Assembly (NCBI GenBank): GCA_040882465.1
Contig: JBBEBG010000031.1
Coordinates: forward strand, 1 to 64,000
Direction of reading: 5' to 3'
Length of the DNA stretch: 64,000 nucleotides
Origin: Gemmatimonadota bacterium
GTDB taxonomy: Bacteria; Gemmatimonadota; Gemmatimonadetes; Longimicrobiales; Gaopeijiaceae
This document shows positions 46,055-59,400 of the stretch, piece by piece. Under the pieces are notes generated by a model. That model did no database searches. It was not told the origin of the DNA and saw nothing but the letters and a program-made list of their open reading frames with translations. Within the stretch, counting starts at the first letter, position 1. Every line of letters starts with the position of its first letter. A program made the position numbers and the translations under genes.

Positions 46055-46990
46055 CTAACCTTCGTCCTCCCGGTCCGGCGAGCACACCGCGAGCACCGCC
46101 GTCTCTGAGCCCCGGATCACCTTGTCGGCCACGCTCCCAACGAAGAAGCGCCCGACCGCCCCGCGGCCCCGTGTCGAGAGGGCGATCAAATCCACATCCA
46201 AGTGGGCGCAGCTCTCCAGGAGGGAGCGCGCGACGTCGGTGCTCTCCTTGATCAGCAGCTCCACCCGACCCATCCGGTCCGCCCGCAATCTCTCCCCCAG
46301 ACGCTCCAGGTAACGCCGCGCCCGCATCTCTTCGTCGCGGAGAGGGTCACGTCCGGAGTCGGCGTTCGGGACCGGAAGCGGAGGGACGCTCACCGGCCGG
46401 TGGAGAATGGTCGCAAGAGTGACTCTTCTCTCATTCTCGGACAGGATCCGAGGAAGGACGACGAGGATCTCCTCACTCGCGAGGGAACCATCGAGCGGAA
46501 CGAAGACGTGCCGCGGGTAGCTCTCGTCCGCGAAGACACGCGACGCATCCGTGCCGGCCCGCAAGAGCAGAAGGGGGATCGGAGCAGTCCTCAGGAGTTG
46601 GTCCGCCACGCTCCCGAACCATGCGCGCTCCCATGCCCCCCGGCCGTGCGTCGTAAGGACGATGAGGCTCACCTTGAGCTCTCCCGCCAACCCGACGAGC
46701 GACTTCGCGGTCGGTCCAACCCGCACGTGCGCCGAAACATCGAGAGCCCCCGGCTCCGCGGAGATGCGGGACTTCACTTCTTCGAGGTAGGCGCTCGCCC
46801 GAGCCTCCTCGTCTTCGATCCAGCGAGCCGCCAAGTCCATGGCGTCCACGGCCAAAGCGGCGGGCGGGAGGTTCGACACGACGCGAGCGAGATGCAGTCC
46901 GATGCCGTGGCGCGCCGCCAACCTCGCGGCCGGACCGGTGGCCGCCTCGGCGAGCGCCGAGCCGTCCAACGGCACCATGATTCCTCTCAT
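46055..46990 (-). CDS. Tandem-domain universal stress protein
   Basis: A 311-aa protein with two UspA domains (about 1-145 and 155-311). Both end in the ATP-binding pattern: LTTHGRGAWERAWFGSVAD and LSTRGRGAVGRFFVGSVADKV. Tandem Usp proteins are induced by low oxygen, starvation or stationary phase in several phyla. ATG 46990 overlaps the kinase stop (ATGA). Confidence 0.92.
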   Translation of the reverse strand: MRGIMVPLDGSALAEAATGPAARLAARHGIGLHLARVVSNLPPAALAVDAMDLAARWIEDEEARASAYLEEVKSRISAEPGALDVSAHVRVGPTAKSLVGLAGELKVSLIVLTTHGRGAWERAWFGSVADQLLRTAPIPLLLLRAGTDASRVFADESYPRHVFVPLDGSLASEEILVVLPRILSENERRVTLATILHRPVSVPPLPVPNADSGRDPLRDEEMRARRYLERLGERLRADRMGRVELLIKESTDVARSLLESCAHLDVDLIALSTRGRGAVGRFFVGSVADKVIRGSETAVLAVCSPDREDEG

Positions 46991-48627
46991 GGGAAGGCCC
47001 GACGAGAATGGGGCACCGTGAAGTGAAAGGTGCTTCCGCGGCCGGGCGCGCTATCCACCCAGATCCTTCCTCCATGCCCTCCGACGATCTCGTGGGCGAT
47101 GGCGAGCCCGAGCCCAGCCCCGCCCTTCCGCGTCTTGTCGGCCTGCCAGAACGGATCGAAGAGGTGGGCGAGGTCCTCCGCCTCGATTCCAGGGCCGGTA
47201 TCCTCGACCGACACGACCGCCTCGTCCTCGCCGTCGCGCACACGAATGGACACGCTACCTCCGGGCGGCGTGAACTTCAGCGCGTTCGAAAGGAGATTCG
47301 AGATGACCTGTCCGATCCTTCCCGCATCAATTTCCAGAGAAGGCGGCACCGACGAAAGATCCACTTCAAGCCTGATCCCGGCCTCCGTTGCCGGGCCGCG
47401 GAATTGTTTCACCGTCCGGGCGACCACGGGACCCAGTCGAGCTTGATGGCGATCCATCGTGAAGTGCCCGGCCTCCGCCCGTCCAACCGCGAGCAGGTCT
47501 TCGACCAGCCGCACCATGGACCTCGCGGAACCCCGGATCATCTCGAGGTGCGCTCTCGTGCGCGATGCCTCGCCCTCCGGCTTCTCCAGAAGGCGTTGAA
47601 CCACCATGACGATGGCCGCCAGCGGATTCCCCAGGTCATGCGAGACCATGGAGAGGACTTCGTTCCGCATGCGAACCGCTTCCTGAGCGGCCTGGTAGAG
47701 CCGGGCGTTCTCGAGCGCCATCGCGATGTCGGTGCCGAGATCCCGCGCGAGGGACAGATCTCGCTCGTCGAATGGCCGGCGATGTCCCGAGCGGCCGAGA
47801 AGGAGGAAGCCGCGAACCTTCCCGCGGACCTCCAGAGGGACGAGCGCCACCGATCCCGTATCCACGCCGCGCAAGATATCCAGGTGCGGCCCGCCGGCGG
47901 TGAGCTCGCTCAGCGCTGCCGGCGTCGCGATTCGGCGGAGCTGGGGCGCGGCTTCTTCGAGGACCCGGGCGATCAGCGACGGTTCCCCCGGCATCGAAGG
48001 AAGGTCGAGGAGGAGGCGGAGCCGCGCCTCCTCTCCGTTTCCCCGGTGAAAGACGTCGGCCGCACGCCGATCCGGCCCCGGATCGCTGAGGGAGATCCAG
48101 CTCCAGTCTGCGAAGCCGGGCACGGCGACCCGGGCGGCGATCCCGAGGACGGTGTCCGGTTCGAGGGACGAGGCCAGGGCGCGGCCCGCGTCCGCGAGAA
48201 GACGCTGTGCTCTCTCGGCACGCCACTGCCGAATCGCGTACCGGATCGTTCGCTCGAGGAGCTGGGGATCGAGCCTTCCCTTCTCCAGGAACTCCGCGGC
48301 CCCCGCGTTCATGAGGGCGCGGTCGAGCTCGGGGTCTCGACTCCCGGTGAGGACCATTACGGGCACATGGATGTGGCGGGCCGTGGCTTCCCCGAGAAAG
48401 TCGAGACCGTCGCGGGCGCCGAGCCGGAAGTCGAGGAGGCAAACGTCGAACGTGCGTTCTTCCAGCTGGGCGATCCCCTCCTGGAAGGACCGGGCCCATT
48501 CCAGCCGGTAATTCCCTTCCGGGACCCGCGCGAGGAGGTCCCGGGTCAACAGGTAGTCTTCCTCATCATCCTCGACGAGGAGGACTCTAATCGCGTCGGA
48601 CGCGTCCGAAGAGGTAGTCTGCTTCAT
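46987..48627 (-). CDS. Receiver-GAF-histidine kinase
   Basis: A 546-aa sensor kinase with an N-terminal receiver (phospho-Asp in VCLLDFRLGARDG), a GAF domain (about 145-300), HisKA (MVSHDLGNPLAAIVMVVQRL, phospho-His) and HATPase (NLLSNALKFTPPGG, VEDTGPGIEAEDL, GGAGLGLAIAHEIVGGHGG). It has no membrane segment. A receiver ahead of the kinase suggests input from another kinase, probably via the short response regulator encoded just upstream. Its ATG overlaps that gene's stop (ATGA). Confidence 0.93.
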   Translation of the reverse strand: MKQTTSSDASDAIRVLLVEDDEEDYLLTRDLLARVPEGNYRLEWARSFQEGIAQLEERTFDVCLLDFRLGARDGLDFLGEATARHIHVPVMVLTGSRDPELDRALMNAGAAEFLEKGRLDPQLLERTIRYAIRQWRAERAQRLLADAGRALASSLEPDTVLGIAARVAVPGFADWSWISLSDPGPDRRAADVFHRGNGEEARLRLLLDLPSMPGEPSLIARVLEEAAPQLRRIATPAALSELTAGGPHLDILRGVDTGSVALVPLEVRGKVRGFLLLGRSGHRRPFDERDLSLARDLGTDIAMALENARLYQAAQEAVRMRNEVLSMVSHDLGNPLAAIVMVVQRLLEKPEGEASRTRAHLEMIRGSARSMVRLVEDLLAVGRAEAGHFTMDRHQARLGPVVARTVKQFRGPATEAGIRLEVDLSSVPPSLEIDAGRIGQVISNLLSNALKFTPPGGSVSIRVRDGEDEAVVSVEDTGPGIEAEDLAHLFDPFWQADKTRKGGAGLGLAIAHEIVGGHGGRIWVDSAPGRGSTFHFTVPHSRRAFP

Positions 48628-49085
48628 CTCCCGTGGGGAGGAAGAGCCACGGTCTCGAACCAGTAGTCTTTCAGCACGCCGACGGCCTGAACCAGTCCGT
48701 CAAAGGTGACCGGCTTCGTCACATAACCGCTGACGCCGAGCTCGTAGCTGCGGGCCACGTCCTCTTCCGCGTCCGAGGTGGTCACCACCACGACCGGGAT
48801 GGAGCGAAGCTGCGAGTCCCGCTTGATGGCCTCCACGACCTCGAATCCGGTCATTCCGGGCATCTTCAGATCCAGGAAGATGATGCCGGGGCGCGGGGCG
48901 GCTCCCGGCTCCGCGTACGACCCCCTGCGACCGAGGAAATCGAGGCAATTCTCCCCGTCGAAAACGAAATAGAGTGGATTCTCGAGACCGCAGGCGTCGA
49001 AGGCCTCCCGCATCAACAGGCGGTCTTCCTCGTCGTCATCGGCTATTAGCACCGCGACCAGCCTTCGCCCATGCCCCGCCATCAT
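48624..49085 (-). CDS. Single-domain response regulator (Rcp1-like)
   Basis: A 153-aa CheY-fold protein with no output domain. It has LIADDDEEDRLLMREAFDA, phospho-Asp in GIIFLDLKMPGMTGFEVV and VVVVTTSDAEEDV. The insert after the first helix (ENCLDFLGRRGSYAEPG) is typical of Rcp1-type regulators paired with phytochrome-like kinases. It probably accepts phosphate from the kinase at 49082-50767 and passes it on. Overlaps both neighbours by 4 nt. Confidence 0.92.
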   Translation of the reverse strand: MMAGHGRRLVAVLIADDDEEDRLLMREAFDACGLENPLYFVFDGENCLDFLGRRGSYAEPGAAPRPGIIFLDLKMPGMTGFEVVEAIKRDSQLRSIPVVVVTTSDAEEDVARSYELGVSGYVTKPVTFDGLVQAVGVLKDYWFETVALPPHGR

Positions 49086-50767
49086 CCTCGGCCTTCTGCC
49101 CGGGACTGCGCCGGCATAGGTATTGTTACGAGAAAGGTGGCGCCGAGCCCCGGCTCAGCCGAGGCCGAAATCACGCCCCCGTGGTGTTCGACGATTTTCC
49201 GGCAAATGGCCAATCCTATCCCTGTCCCGTCATATTGCCCGCGCCCGTGGAGACGCTGGAAGACTTCGAAGATGCGGTCCCGATACTTCTCATCGAATCC
49301 GATCCCGTTGTCGCGAACCTGGATTTCGACGCCCGGGCGTGGATCCTGCTGGATCGTGCCGCTCACATCCACGACGGGCGGTACGCCCTCCCGGCGGTAC
49401 TTGAGCGCATTCCCGAGGAGATTCTGAAAGAGGAGCCGCATCTGAAGCGGATCCGCCTCGACCGCCGGAAGCGTCGCGACGTCTATCCTGCCACCGCTTT
49501 CGTTCAAAGGGATCTCGAGATCGGCCGTCACCTCCCGGACGAGCGCTGTGAGATCCACCCGTTCGAATGGGCTCCCTCGACTCGTAACGCGTGCGTACGC
49601 GAGCAAGTCGCCGATGAGGTCCGACATCCGCTCGGCGGCACCGAGCATCCGTTCGAGATAGACCCGGTTCTGATCCTCCAGTCGGTCGCCGGCCTCGACC
49701 CGCAAGCGGTCCCCGAAGGCTCGAATCTTTCGAAGCGGTTCCTGGAGATCGTGGGATGCCACGGAAGCGAACGCCTCGAGCTCCCGGTTCGAGCGCCCCA
49801 GCTCCAGGGCCTCTCGCTCGAGTGTGTCCTCGTAGTCCGCTTGCGCGCTCACGTCTCGGAGGACGACGGAATAGATCCGCTCCCCGTTGACCTCCAGCTT
49901 CGAAATCGAGGCTTCGGCGGGGAACTCCTCTCCGTCTTGTCTTTGCCCGTGGATCTTCCCTCGCTCTCCCATTCGGCGTGCCGGTTCCTCACCGCTGCCG
50001 AAGGCGTCGAGGTGCTCCCGATGCTTCCTCCTGAAACGAGGAGGAATGAGGAGTTCCAGCGGCTGGCCCAGGACTTCCTCCGCACGGTAACCGAAGATCT
50101 CCTCCGCCCCCTCATTGAAGAGGATGATATTCTGACCCTCATCCACCGAAATCACCGCGTCCACCGAGATCGAGACGATTCCGGCGAAGCGGGCCTCGGA
50201 AGCGCGAAGCGCTTTTTCGGCCCGCGAGCGTTGGATCTCGGCCGCCAGCCAGACCGCCATCAAGCCGACCAGCTCTCGCTCCGCCTCCGAAGGCTGAATC
50301 GGCCCTTCTCCCCGCGTCCCGAAGACGATCGTTCCATAGATCTCTCCGTCGATGAGAAGGGGCGCCTCATGTCTTGCGGCGAGACCGGCCTCACCCGGCC
50401 GGAATGGCAAACGGGCATCCATTTCCCCGAGCGATCCATGAGAGGCTTCAGCGACGGCCCCGTCCTCCCCGTGACGTACGAGGAAGCCCGCATCCGCTCC
50501 AAAACAAGCGCACCCCAGCCGGAGGAGCTGCGTGGTGCGGCCTGGGAGGTCCAGCGATGAGTCGGAAGCGATTGCGCAGAGTCCGCGCAGCGCCACCACG
50601 ATCGGCTCAGAACTGTTGTCCGGCGGACCCTCCGCGAGATCGCGGCCTGAATCGAGGTGGATCGGCGAATTGTCGGTTTTCACAGGCGGCCCAGTGGGGA
50701 GGCGAGCGCAATAGACTATAGGGTGGCTCGCCGCATGCAAGGGGAGCCGACGGAGGCGAAAGGTCAT
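49082..50767 (-). CDS. GAF-PAS sensor histidine kinase (phytochrome-type HisKA)
   Basis: A 561-aa cytosolic kinase. GAF-like domain (about 55-195), PAS (about 200-325, VDAVISVDEGQNIILFNEGA) and a HisKA of the bacteriophytochrome type (VASHDLQEPLRKIRAFGDRL), then HATPase (NLLGNALKYRREG, VRDNGIGFDEKY, GTGIGLAICRKIVEHHGG). I see no bilin-binding Cys in the GAF domain, so light sensing is not supported. The ATG at 50767 overlaps the SDR stop as ATGA; a GTG at 50683 is an alternative. Confidence 0.9.
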   Translation of the reverse strand: MTFRLRRLPLHAASHPIVYCARLPTGPPVKTDNSPIHLDSGRDLAEGPPDNSSEPIVVALRGLCAIASDSSLDLPGRTTQLLRLGCACFGADAGFLVRHGEDGAVAEASHGSLGEMDARLPFRPGEAGLAARHEAPLLIDGEIYGTIVFGTRGEGPIQPSEAERELVGLMAVWLAAEIQRSRAEKALRASEARFAGIVSISVDAVISVDEGQNIILFNEGAEEIFGYRAEEVLGQPLELLIPPRFRRKHREHLDAFGSGEEPARRMGERGKIHGQRQDGEEFPAEASISKLEVNGERIYSVVLRDVSAQADYEDTLEREALELGRSNRELEAFASVASHDLQEPLRKIRAFGDRLRVEAGDRLEDQNRVYLERMLGAAERMSDLIGDLLAYARVTSRGSPFERVDLTALVREVTADLEIPLNESGGRIDVATLPAVEADPLQMRLLFQNLLGNALKYRREGVPPVVDVSGTIQQDPRPGVEIQVRDNGIGFDEKYRDRIFEVFQRLHGRGQYDGTGIGLAICRKIVEHHGGVISASAEPGLGATFLVTIPMPAQSRAEGRG

Positions 50768-51534
50768 TTCGCCGTGTACCCTCCGTCGATCACGAGCTCG
50801 GCCCCCGTGACGAAGGACGACTCGTCCGAGGCGAGGTAGAGGACGCCGTAGGCGATCTCATCCGGCTCTCCAACCCGCCCGATCGGGTGGAGCGCCGCGA
50901 GATCCTTGCGGCCCTGTTCCCGCTCGATGCCGGAATCCTTCAGGTGCTTCTCGACCATCGGCGTCCAGATATACCCCGGATGCACCGAGTTCACGCGAAT
51001 CCCGTCCGGCGCGTAGATCAGCGCGTCCGTTTTCGTCATGAGCCGGACGGCCCCTTTCGAAGCGTGATAGGGGGGCACGTCCGGCCCGCCGACGAGGCCG
51101 TAGATGGAGGACAAGTTGACGATGCTTCCGCCGCCCGCGCGCTTCATCGAGGGGATCGTGTGCTTCGTGCAGAAGAAGACGCCCTTCACGTTCGTCCGCT
51201 GCACGCGGTCCCACTCGGCCTCTTCGATCTCGTGCGTAGGCTTATTCGGGCCCGCGATGCCGGCGTTGTTCACAAGAACCGTGATCTCGCCCAGCTTCTT
51301 GGCGACTTCCCCGAGGACGCGGGCGCACTCGGCCTCGTCGCCGACGTCGAGGTGCCAATAGCGTGCGACTCCGCCCGCGTCCAGAATCTCCCGGACGAGC
51401 GCCCCTCCCGCTGCGTTCTGGACGTCGGTCACTGCCACGCTTGCCCCCTCCCGTGCGAGCATGCGGCAACACGCGGCCCCGATGCCGACGGCGCCGCCGG
51501 TGACCACCGCGACCTTCCCGGCGACTCTTCCCAT
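50764..51534 (-). CDS. Short-chain dehydrogenase/reductase
   Basis: A 256-aa SDR. NAD(P) motif VVTGGAVGIGAACCRMLA (TGxxxGxG), NAG motif VNNAGIAGP, active-site Ser in VNLSSIYG, and YxxxK in YHASKGAVRLM. Glucose-1-dehydrogenase/3-alpha-HSD-type, substrate unknown. It lies between hsp20 (57 nt upstream) and the kinase gene, which its stop overlaps by 4 nt. Confidence 0.92.
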   Translation of the reverse strand: MGRVAGKVAVVTGGAVGIGAACCRMLAREGASVAVTDVQNAAGGALVREILDAGGVARYWHLDVGDEAECARVLGEVAKKLGEITVLVNNAGIAGPNKPTHEIEEAEWDRVQRTNVKGVFFCTKHTIPSMKRAGGGSIVNLSSIYGLVGGPDVPPYHASKGAVRLMTKTDALIYAPDGIRVNSVHPGYIWTPMVEKHLKDSGIEREQGRKDLAALHPIGRVGEPDEIAYGVLYLASDESSFVTGAELVIDGGYTAK

Positions 51535-51591
51535 CTTGCCGCTCCTTTCCCCGGGCCGATTCGGGCGCCCGGTCCATTGAATCGGTCCGGC

Positions 51592-52068
51592 TTACTTCGG
51601 CTTCGGTTTCGATGCGATCTGAATCTTTCGGCCCCGGGCTTCGGGACGTTTTTCGATCTCGACCTTGAGCACCCCCTGGTCGAAGCTGGCCTTGATCTTT
51701 TCGGCGTTGGCCGTCGCGGGAAGCACGAAAGTGCGCTCGAACGAGCCATACTGGCGCTCCGAGATCCTGACCCGCTCGTTCGACTCCTCCCTCACGACCT
51801 TCTTCTCGCCCCGGATGCAGAGCGTGTTCCCATCGGCCTGGATGTCCACGTCTTTCGACTCGACTCCCGGTAGCTCCGCCGTGACGACGTATTTCCCGTC
51901 CTCTTCCGTGAAGTCCGCTCGGGGAGCCCACATCGAGGCCCCGCCGGCGGCTTCGCCGGACCAGGGGCTCACGCCCATCCGTTCAAATAAGTCTTCGAAG
52001 GCTCCGAGGTCGCGCCAGGGAGTGAAGATGCCGCTCGCGCGGCGGCCCACCGCCGGTACCTGTGCCAT
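51592..52068 (-). CDS. Hsp20 / alpha-crystallin small heat shock protein
   Basis: A 158-aa chaperone. Alpha-crystallin domain (about 50-145) with FTEEDGKYVVTAELPGVESK and the closing motif ANAEKIKASFDQGVLKVEI; the I-x-I tail is replaced by GRKIQIASKPKPK. It holds unfolding proteins. Head of the minus-strand run leading to the kinases and the NtrC regulator. A sigma-54-type promoter lies about 110 nt upstream. Confidence 0.95.
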   Translation of the reverse strand: MAQVPAVGRRASGIFTPWRDLGAFEDLFERMGVSPWSGEAAGGASMWAPRADFTEEDGKYVVTAELPGVESKDVDIQADGNTLCIRGEKKVVREESNERVRISERQYGSFERTFVLPATANAEKIKASFDQGVLKVEIEKRPEARGRKIQIASKPKPK

Positions 52069-52178
52069 GATCCATCTCCTTTGTCCGAGGGGGCCGGAGG
52101 CCCCGCTTGGTCGTTCCTGCGGATCGCCGAGGGTGCGCTCGCTCCAGGGCGATCGTGCCCGCTGGATGGCCCCCTACC

Positions 52179-52194
52179 GTGGAAGGACCGTGCC
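52179..52194 (-). promoter_or_regulatory. Sigma-54-type promoter facing hsp20
   Basis: Minus strand TGGCACGGTCCTTCCA. It matches TGGCACG-N4-TTGC except for C in place of the G of the -12 GC. The -24 box is perfect. It lies about 111 nt upstream of the hsp20 ATG and points at it. The -12 mismatch falls in an important position, so this is the weakest of the group. Confidence 0.5.
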
Positions 52195-52329
52195 AGGACG
52201 GCGCCCGCGGATCGCCAAGTGTCCGCCCGAGGCGGCCACGCGCCGGCGATTGGCCCCGAGGCTCGGGATGGGCCCCCGGCACCCGCAGAGCGGGTGACTT
52301 CCCCAGGGTTTCCGGCGAGTGAACCGAGC

Positions 52330-52342
52330 GGACAGAATGTCC
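52330..52342. promoter_or_regulatory. Palindrome, candidate enhancer site
   Basis: GGACA-GAA-TGTCC, a perfect inverted repeat with 3-nt spacer. It is midway between two divergent sigma-54-type promoters (each about 120-150 nt away). A similar full palindrome was not seen upstream of atpD or the dehydrogenase-cytochrome gene. Binding by the NtrC-class regulator is an inference. Confidence 0.4.
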
Positions 52343-52454
52343 CGGGGCGGGACGCAAGGGTCACGGTTCCGCACGGCGCAAGCCGGTTCGTTCGGTTCCT
52401 CGTCGACGACCCGCACCGAGCACGATCGGCGGGCCGGTGGCACGAGGATAGGGC

Positions 52455-52470
52455 AGGCACGCAGCTTGCA
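52455..52470 (+). promoter_or_regulatory. Sigma-54-type promoter of the CBS gene
   Basis: AGGCACGCAGCTTGCA matches the sigma-54 consensus TGGCACG-N4-TTGC(A/T) at all fixed positions but the first T. -24 GG and -12 GC are correctly spaced. It lies about 82 nt upstream of the ATG at 52552. Confidence 0.65.
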
Positions 52471-52551
52471 ACCGACGGCACCTGCCCTGGTGCTCGAACC
52501 GGGACTGCCGTGCCCTCCAAGACGAAGACCCCCGCCAACCCGGAGTACCGA

Positions 52552-53076
52552 ATGACGCTCGTCAAGGAGATCATGCAAAAGGACGTCGTCACGATTTCGC
52601 CCGGTGCGCCGGTCTCGGAGCCGATTCAGAAGCTTGGCACGTCCAAGATCACGGGGCTTCCCGTGGTGGATGCTAAGGGAATTCTCGTGGGAGTCATCTC
52701 GTCCCAGGACATCATGCGGCTCGCCGGGGACCTCGGCCAGGTACCGGAGGCGGTGCGCTGGGGACTCCAGGTCGCCGGACCATTCCGCGACCGCGCCGTC
52801 GTGGATTCTTCCATCGAGGGAGAGTTTTTCGCGTACTACGTGACCCCGCGGGGCGGATTCGTGGACCTTCGCGACCGGATTCGCGAACTCCCCGGCGACG
52901 TCTTCGAAGGTTACTCCGACGAGGACATCATGACTCGTGATCCGGTCACGGTGGACGCCGATGCGACCCTCCGCGAACTGGCGCGGCTTCTCGGGGAGAA
53001 GAACATCCGGCGGGCTCTCGTTCTTCAGGCGGGAAAGCTCGTCGGAATCGTGACCGTGACCGACATCCTGAGCGCG

Positions 53077-53091
<15 letters not shown>
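52552..53091 (+). CDS. CBS-domain pair protein
   Basis: A 179-aa protein with two CBS domains: residues 1-65 (VKEIMQKDVVTISPGAPVSE, KITGLPVVDAKGILVGVISS) and 115-175 (DEDIMTRDPVTVDADATLRE, VGIVTVTDILSA). Stand-alone CBS pairs bind adenine nucleotides and sense energy state. ATG 52552 follows CGGAG; upstream open frame is noncoding promoter DNA. It overlaps the convergent P-type ATPase gene by 15 nt. Confidence 0.9.
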
Positions 53092-57817
<4,726 letters not shown>

Positions 57818-57837
<20 letters not shown>

Positions 57838-58162
57838 CCCCGACGCGGGGACTGATGGGGCGGAGGATCGAGCGCGGCGGTCTCGGTTCGAGGCGGCACT
57901 TTCACGTAAGGCAGACCGAAAGCTGCGGGCCCGCCGGGAGGGCGATCGGGGGATCTGGTTCGGGCTCGGGATGATGGGGCTCGTCGGGTGGGCCGTCGCA
58001 ATCCCCACCATTGCCGGAATCGCGATCGGTGTCTGGTTGGACAGAAGGCTGGGAGGGCCGGGCGGAATCTCCTGGACCCTGACTGGACTCGTGATCGGCG
58101 TCGGGGCGGGTTGCCTGAACGCCTGGTTCTGGATCGCAAGGGAGATGGAGGAGAAACGTTGA
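57818..58162 (+). CDS. atpQ: N-ATPase AtpQ (AtpI-like) membrane protein
   Basis: A 114-aa protein with a charged N-terminus and two helices (GLVGWAVAIPTIAGIAIGVWL, LTGLVIGVGAGCLNAWFWI), as in AtpI/AtpZ-like genes of N-ATPase operons, and thought to help assemble the c ring. Start TTG 57818 inside atpC, or GTG 57824. Its stop overlaps the atpR TTG. Confidence 0.8.
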
Positions 58163-58431
58163 CGGACCTCCTGGTTGGCCTTCTCGTCGGGTGCCTTCTC
58201 GGCGCCTTCTTCTTCGGGACGCTTTGGATCACCGCTCGCGGCATCCCGCAGGCGAGGTGGCCGGCCGCACTCGTCCTGGGAAGCTACCTCGCCCGCATGG
58301 GTATCCTGGGCGTCGCTCTGTATGCCCTCGCGCGCTCGGCCGGCGCCGGCGCGCTCGCCTTCGCGCTCGCCGGACTTCTGATCACCCGGCAGATCTTCAT
58401 CGCGAAGCTGGCACCCCCCAGGGTGGGATAG
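58159..58431 (+). CDS. atpR: N-ATPase AtpR membrane protein
   Basis: A 90-aa protein with three helices (LLVGLLVGCLLGAFFFGTL, ALVLGSYLARMGILGVALYA, LAFALAGLLITRQIFIAK). The single Arg in the second helix is typical of AtpR. Start is TTG 58159, overlapping atpQ by 4 nt (TTGA). Confidence 0.8.
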   Translation: MTDLLVGLLVGCLLGAFFFGTLWITARGIPQARWPAALVLGSYLARMGILGVALYALARSAGAGALAFALAGLLITRQIFIAKLAPPRVG

Positions 58432-58443
58432 GAGACGCGGCCG

Positions 58444-59139
58444 ATGCAACTGACCCCGGACCAGGTGGTTTATTGGGAGTGGGGGTTCGTCACGATCAAC
58501 GCAACCCTCGTCTTCACCTGGCTCAGCATGGCCGCAATGGTCGCGGCGGCGTGGATTGTCACCCGTACCCTCCAGACCGGACCTCGGGTCGGTCGTGGGC
58601 AGATCCTCCTGGAGATCATCGTGATGCAGATGCGGAAGCAGATTGGCGAAGTGGTTCCTGATGACCCCGACCGCTACCTCCCGTTCATCGGCACGCTCTT
58701 TCTCTTCATCTCCGTCTCGACGGTCCTCGGCGCCCTTCCGGGGGTCCACGTGGTTGCGGCCTCTCTCTCGACGGCCGCCGCGCTCGCGGCCTGTGTCTTT
58801 GCCGCCGTGCCGGTCTTCGGAATCTCTCGCACCGGGGTGAGTAATTACCTGCGGCACTACGTGCGTCCGAGCGCCTTCATGCTCCCGTTCCACGTCATCG
58901 GCGAGCTGTCACGCACCCTTGCCCTGGCGGTTCGCCTCTTTGGCAACCTGATGAGCGGGCGGGTGATCGTGGCCATCGTCCTCTCGGTCGTTCCGTTCAT
59001 TTTCCCGGCGCTCCTCGAGGCCTTCGGGCTTCTGATCGGAATCATTCAGTCGTACGTCTTTGCCATGCTCGCCCTGGTCTACGTCGCCTCGGGCGCCCGC
59101 TCACTTCAACAGGAGAAGTCATGGAATCGGTCGAGCTGA
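58444..59139 (+). CDS. atpB: N-ATPase subunit a
   Basis: A 231-aa membrane subunit of the ion channel. The essential Arg is in RTLALAVRLFGNLMSGRVIV. About five helices. It overlaps atpE by 19 nt. Confidence 0.92.
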   Translation: MQLTPDQVVYWEWGFVTINATLVFTWLSMAAMVAAAWIVTRTLQTGPRVGRGQILLEIIVMQMRKQIGEVVPDDPDRYLPFIGTLFLFISVSTVLGALPGVHVVAASLSTAAALAACVFAAVPVFGISRTGVSNYLRHYVRPSAFMLPFHVIGELSRTLALAVRLFGNLMSGRVIVAIVLSVVPFIFPALLEAFGLLIGIIQSYVFAMLALVYVASGARSLQQEKSWNRSS

Positions 59140-59396
59140 TCGCCGTGATCTCAATTGCCGTCGCCGGCCTGACCATCGCCATCGGAAGCATCGCTCCGGC
59201 GCTCGGTGAGGCCCGAGCGCTGGCCCAGGCGCTCCAGTCCATCGCCCAACAGCCGGACATGGCGAATACGGTGACCCGCACGCTTTTCGTGGGGATGGCC
59301 ATGGTAGAATCCACGGCGATCTATTGCCTCGTCGTCTCTCTCATCCTGCTCTTCGCAAATCCATTCTGGTCCTACGCGATCCAAGCCGGAGGCTGA
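59121..59396 (+). CDS. atpE: N-ATPase subunit c with two Glu ligands
   Basis: A 91-aa hairpin. The outer helix has the essential Glu in AMVESTAIYCLVV, flanked by Ser, Thr and Tyr as in Na+-binding c subunits; the inner helix has Glu in APALGEARALAQAL where classical Na+ types have Gln. A Glu in both helices is seen in N-ATPase c rings; B. pseudomallei N-type c rings were reported to be proton-coupled, so the ion cannot be set from sequence. Confidence 0.93.
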   Translation: MESVELIAVISIAVAGLTIAIGSIAPALGEARALAQALQSIAQQPDMANTVTRTLFVGMAMVESTAIYCLVVSLILLFANPFWSYAIQAGG

Positions 59397-59400
59397 GCCC

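Larger units (their letters stand above)
52069..52551. promoter_or_regulatory. Divergent sigma-54 control region between hsp20 and the CBS gene
   Basis: A 483-nt noncoding stretch. It holds one sigma-54-type promoter facing hsp20 (52179-52194), one facing the CBS gene (52455-52470), and the perfect inverted repeat GGACA-GAA-TGTCC (52330-52342) roughly midway, about 150 nt from each start of transcription. That spacing suits an NtrC-class enhancer. Open frames that cross it have no recognisable protein content. Confidence 0.65.

Noticed and set aside
50715-50740. TTGCAT/TATAGT promoter for the GAF-PAS kinase
   Set aside because: Spacing is 14 nt, too short for sigma-70, and the gene start overlaps the upstream SDR, so a separate promoter is not needed.
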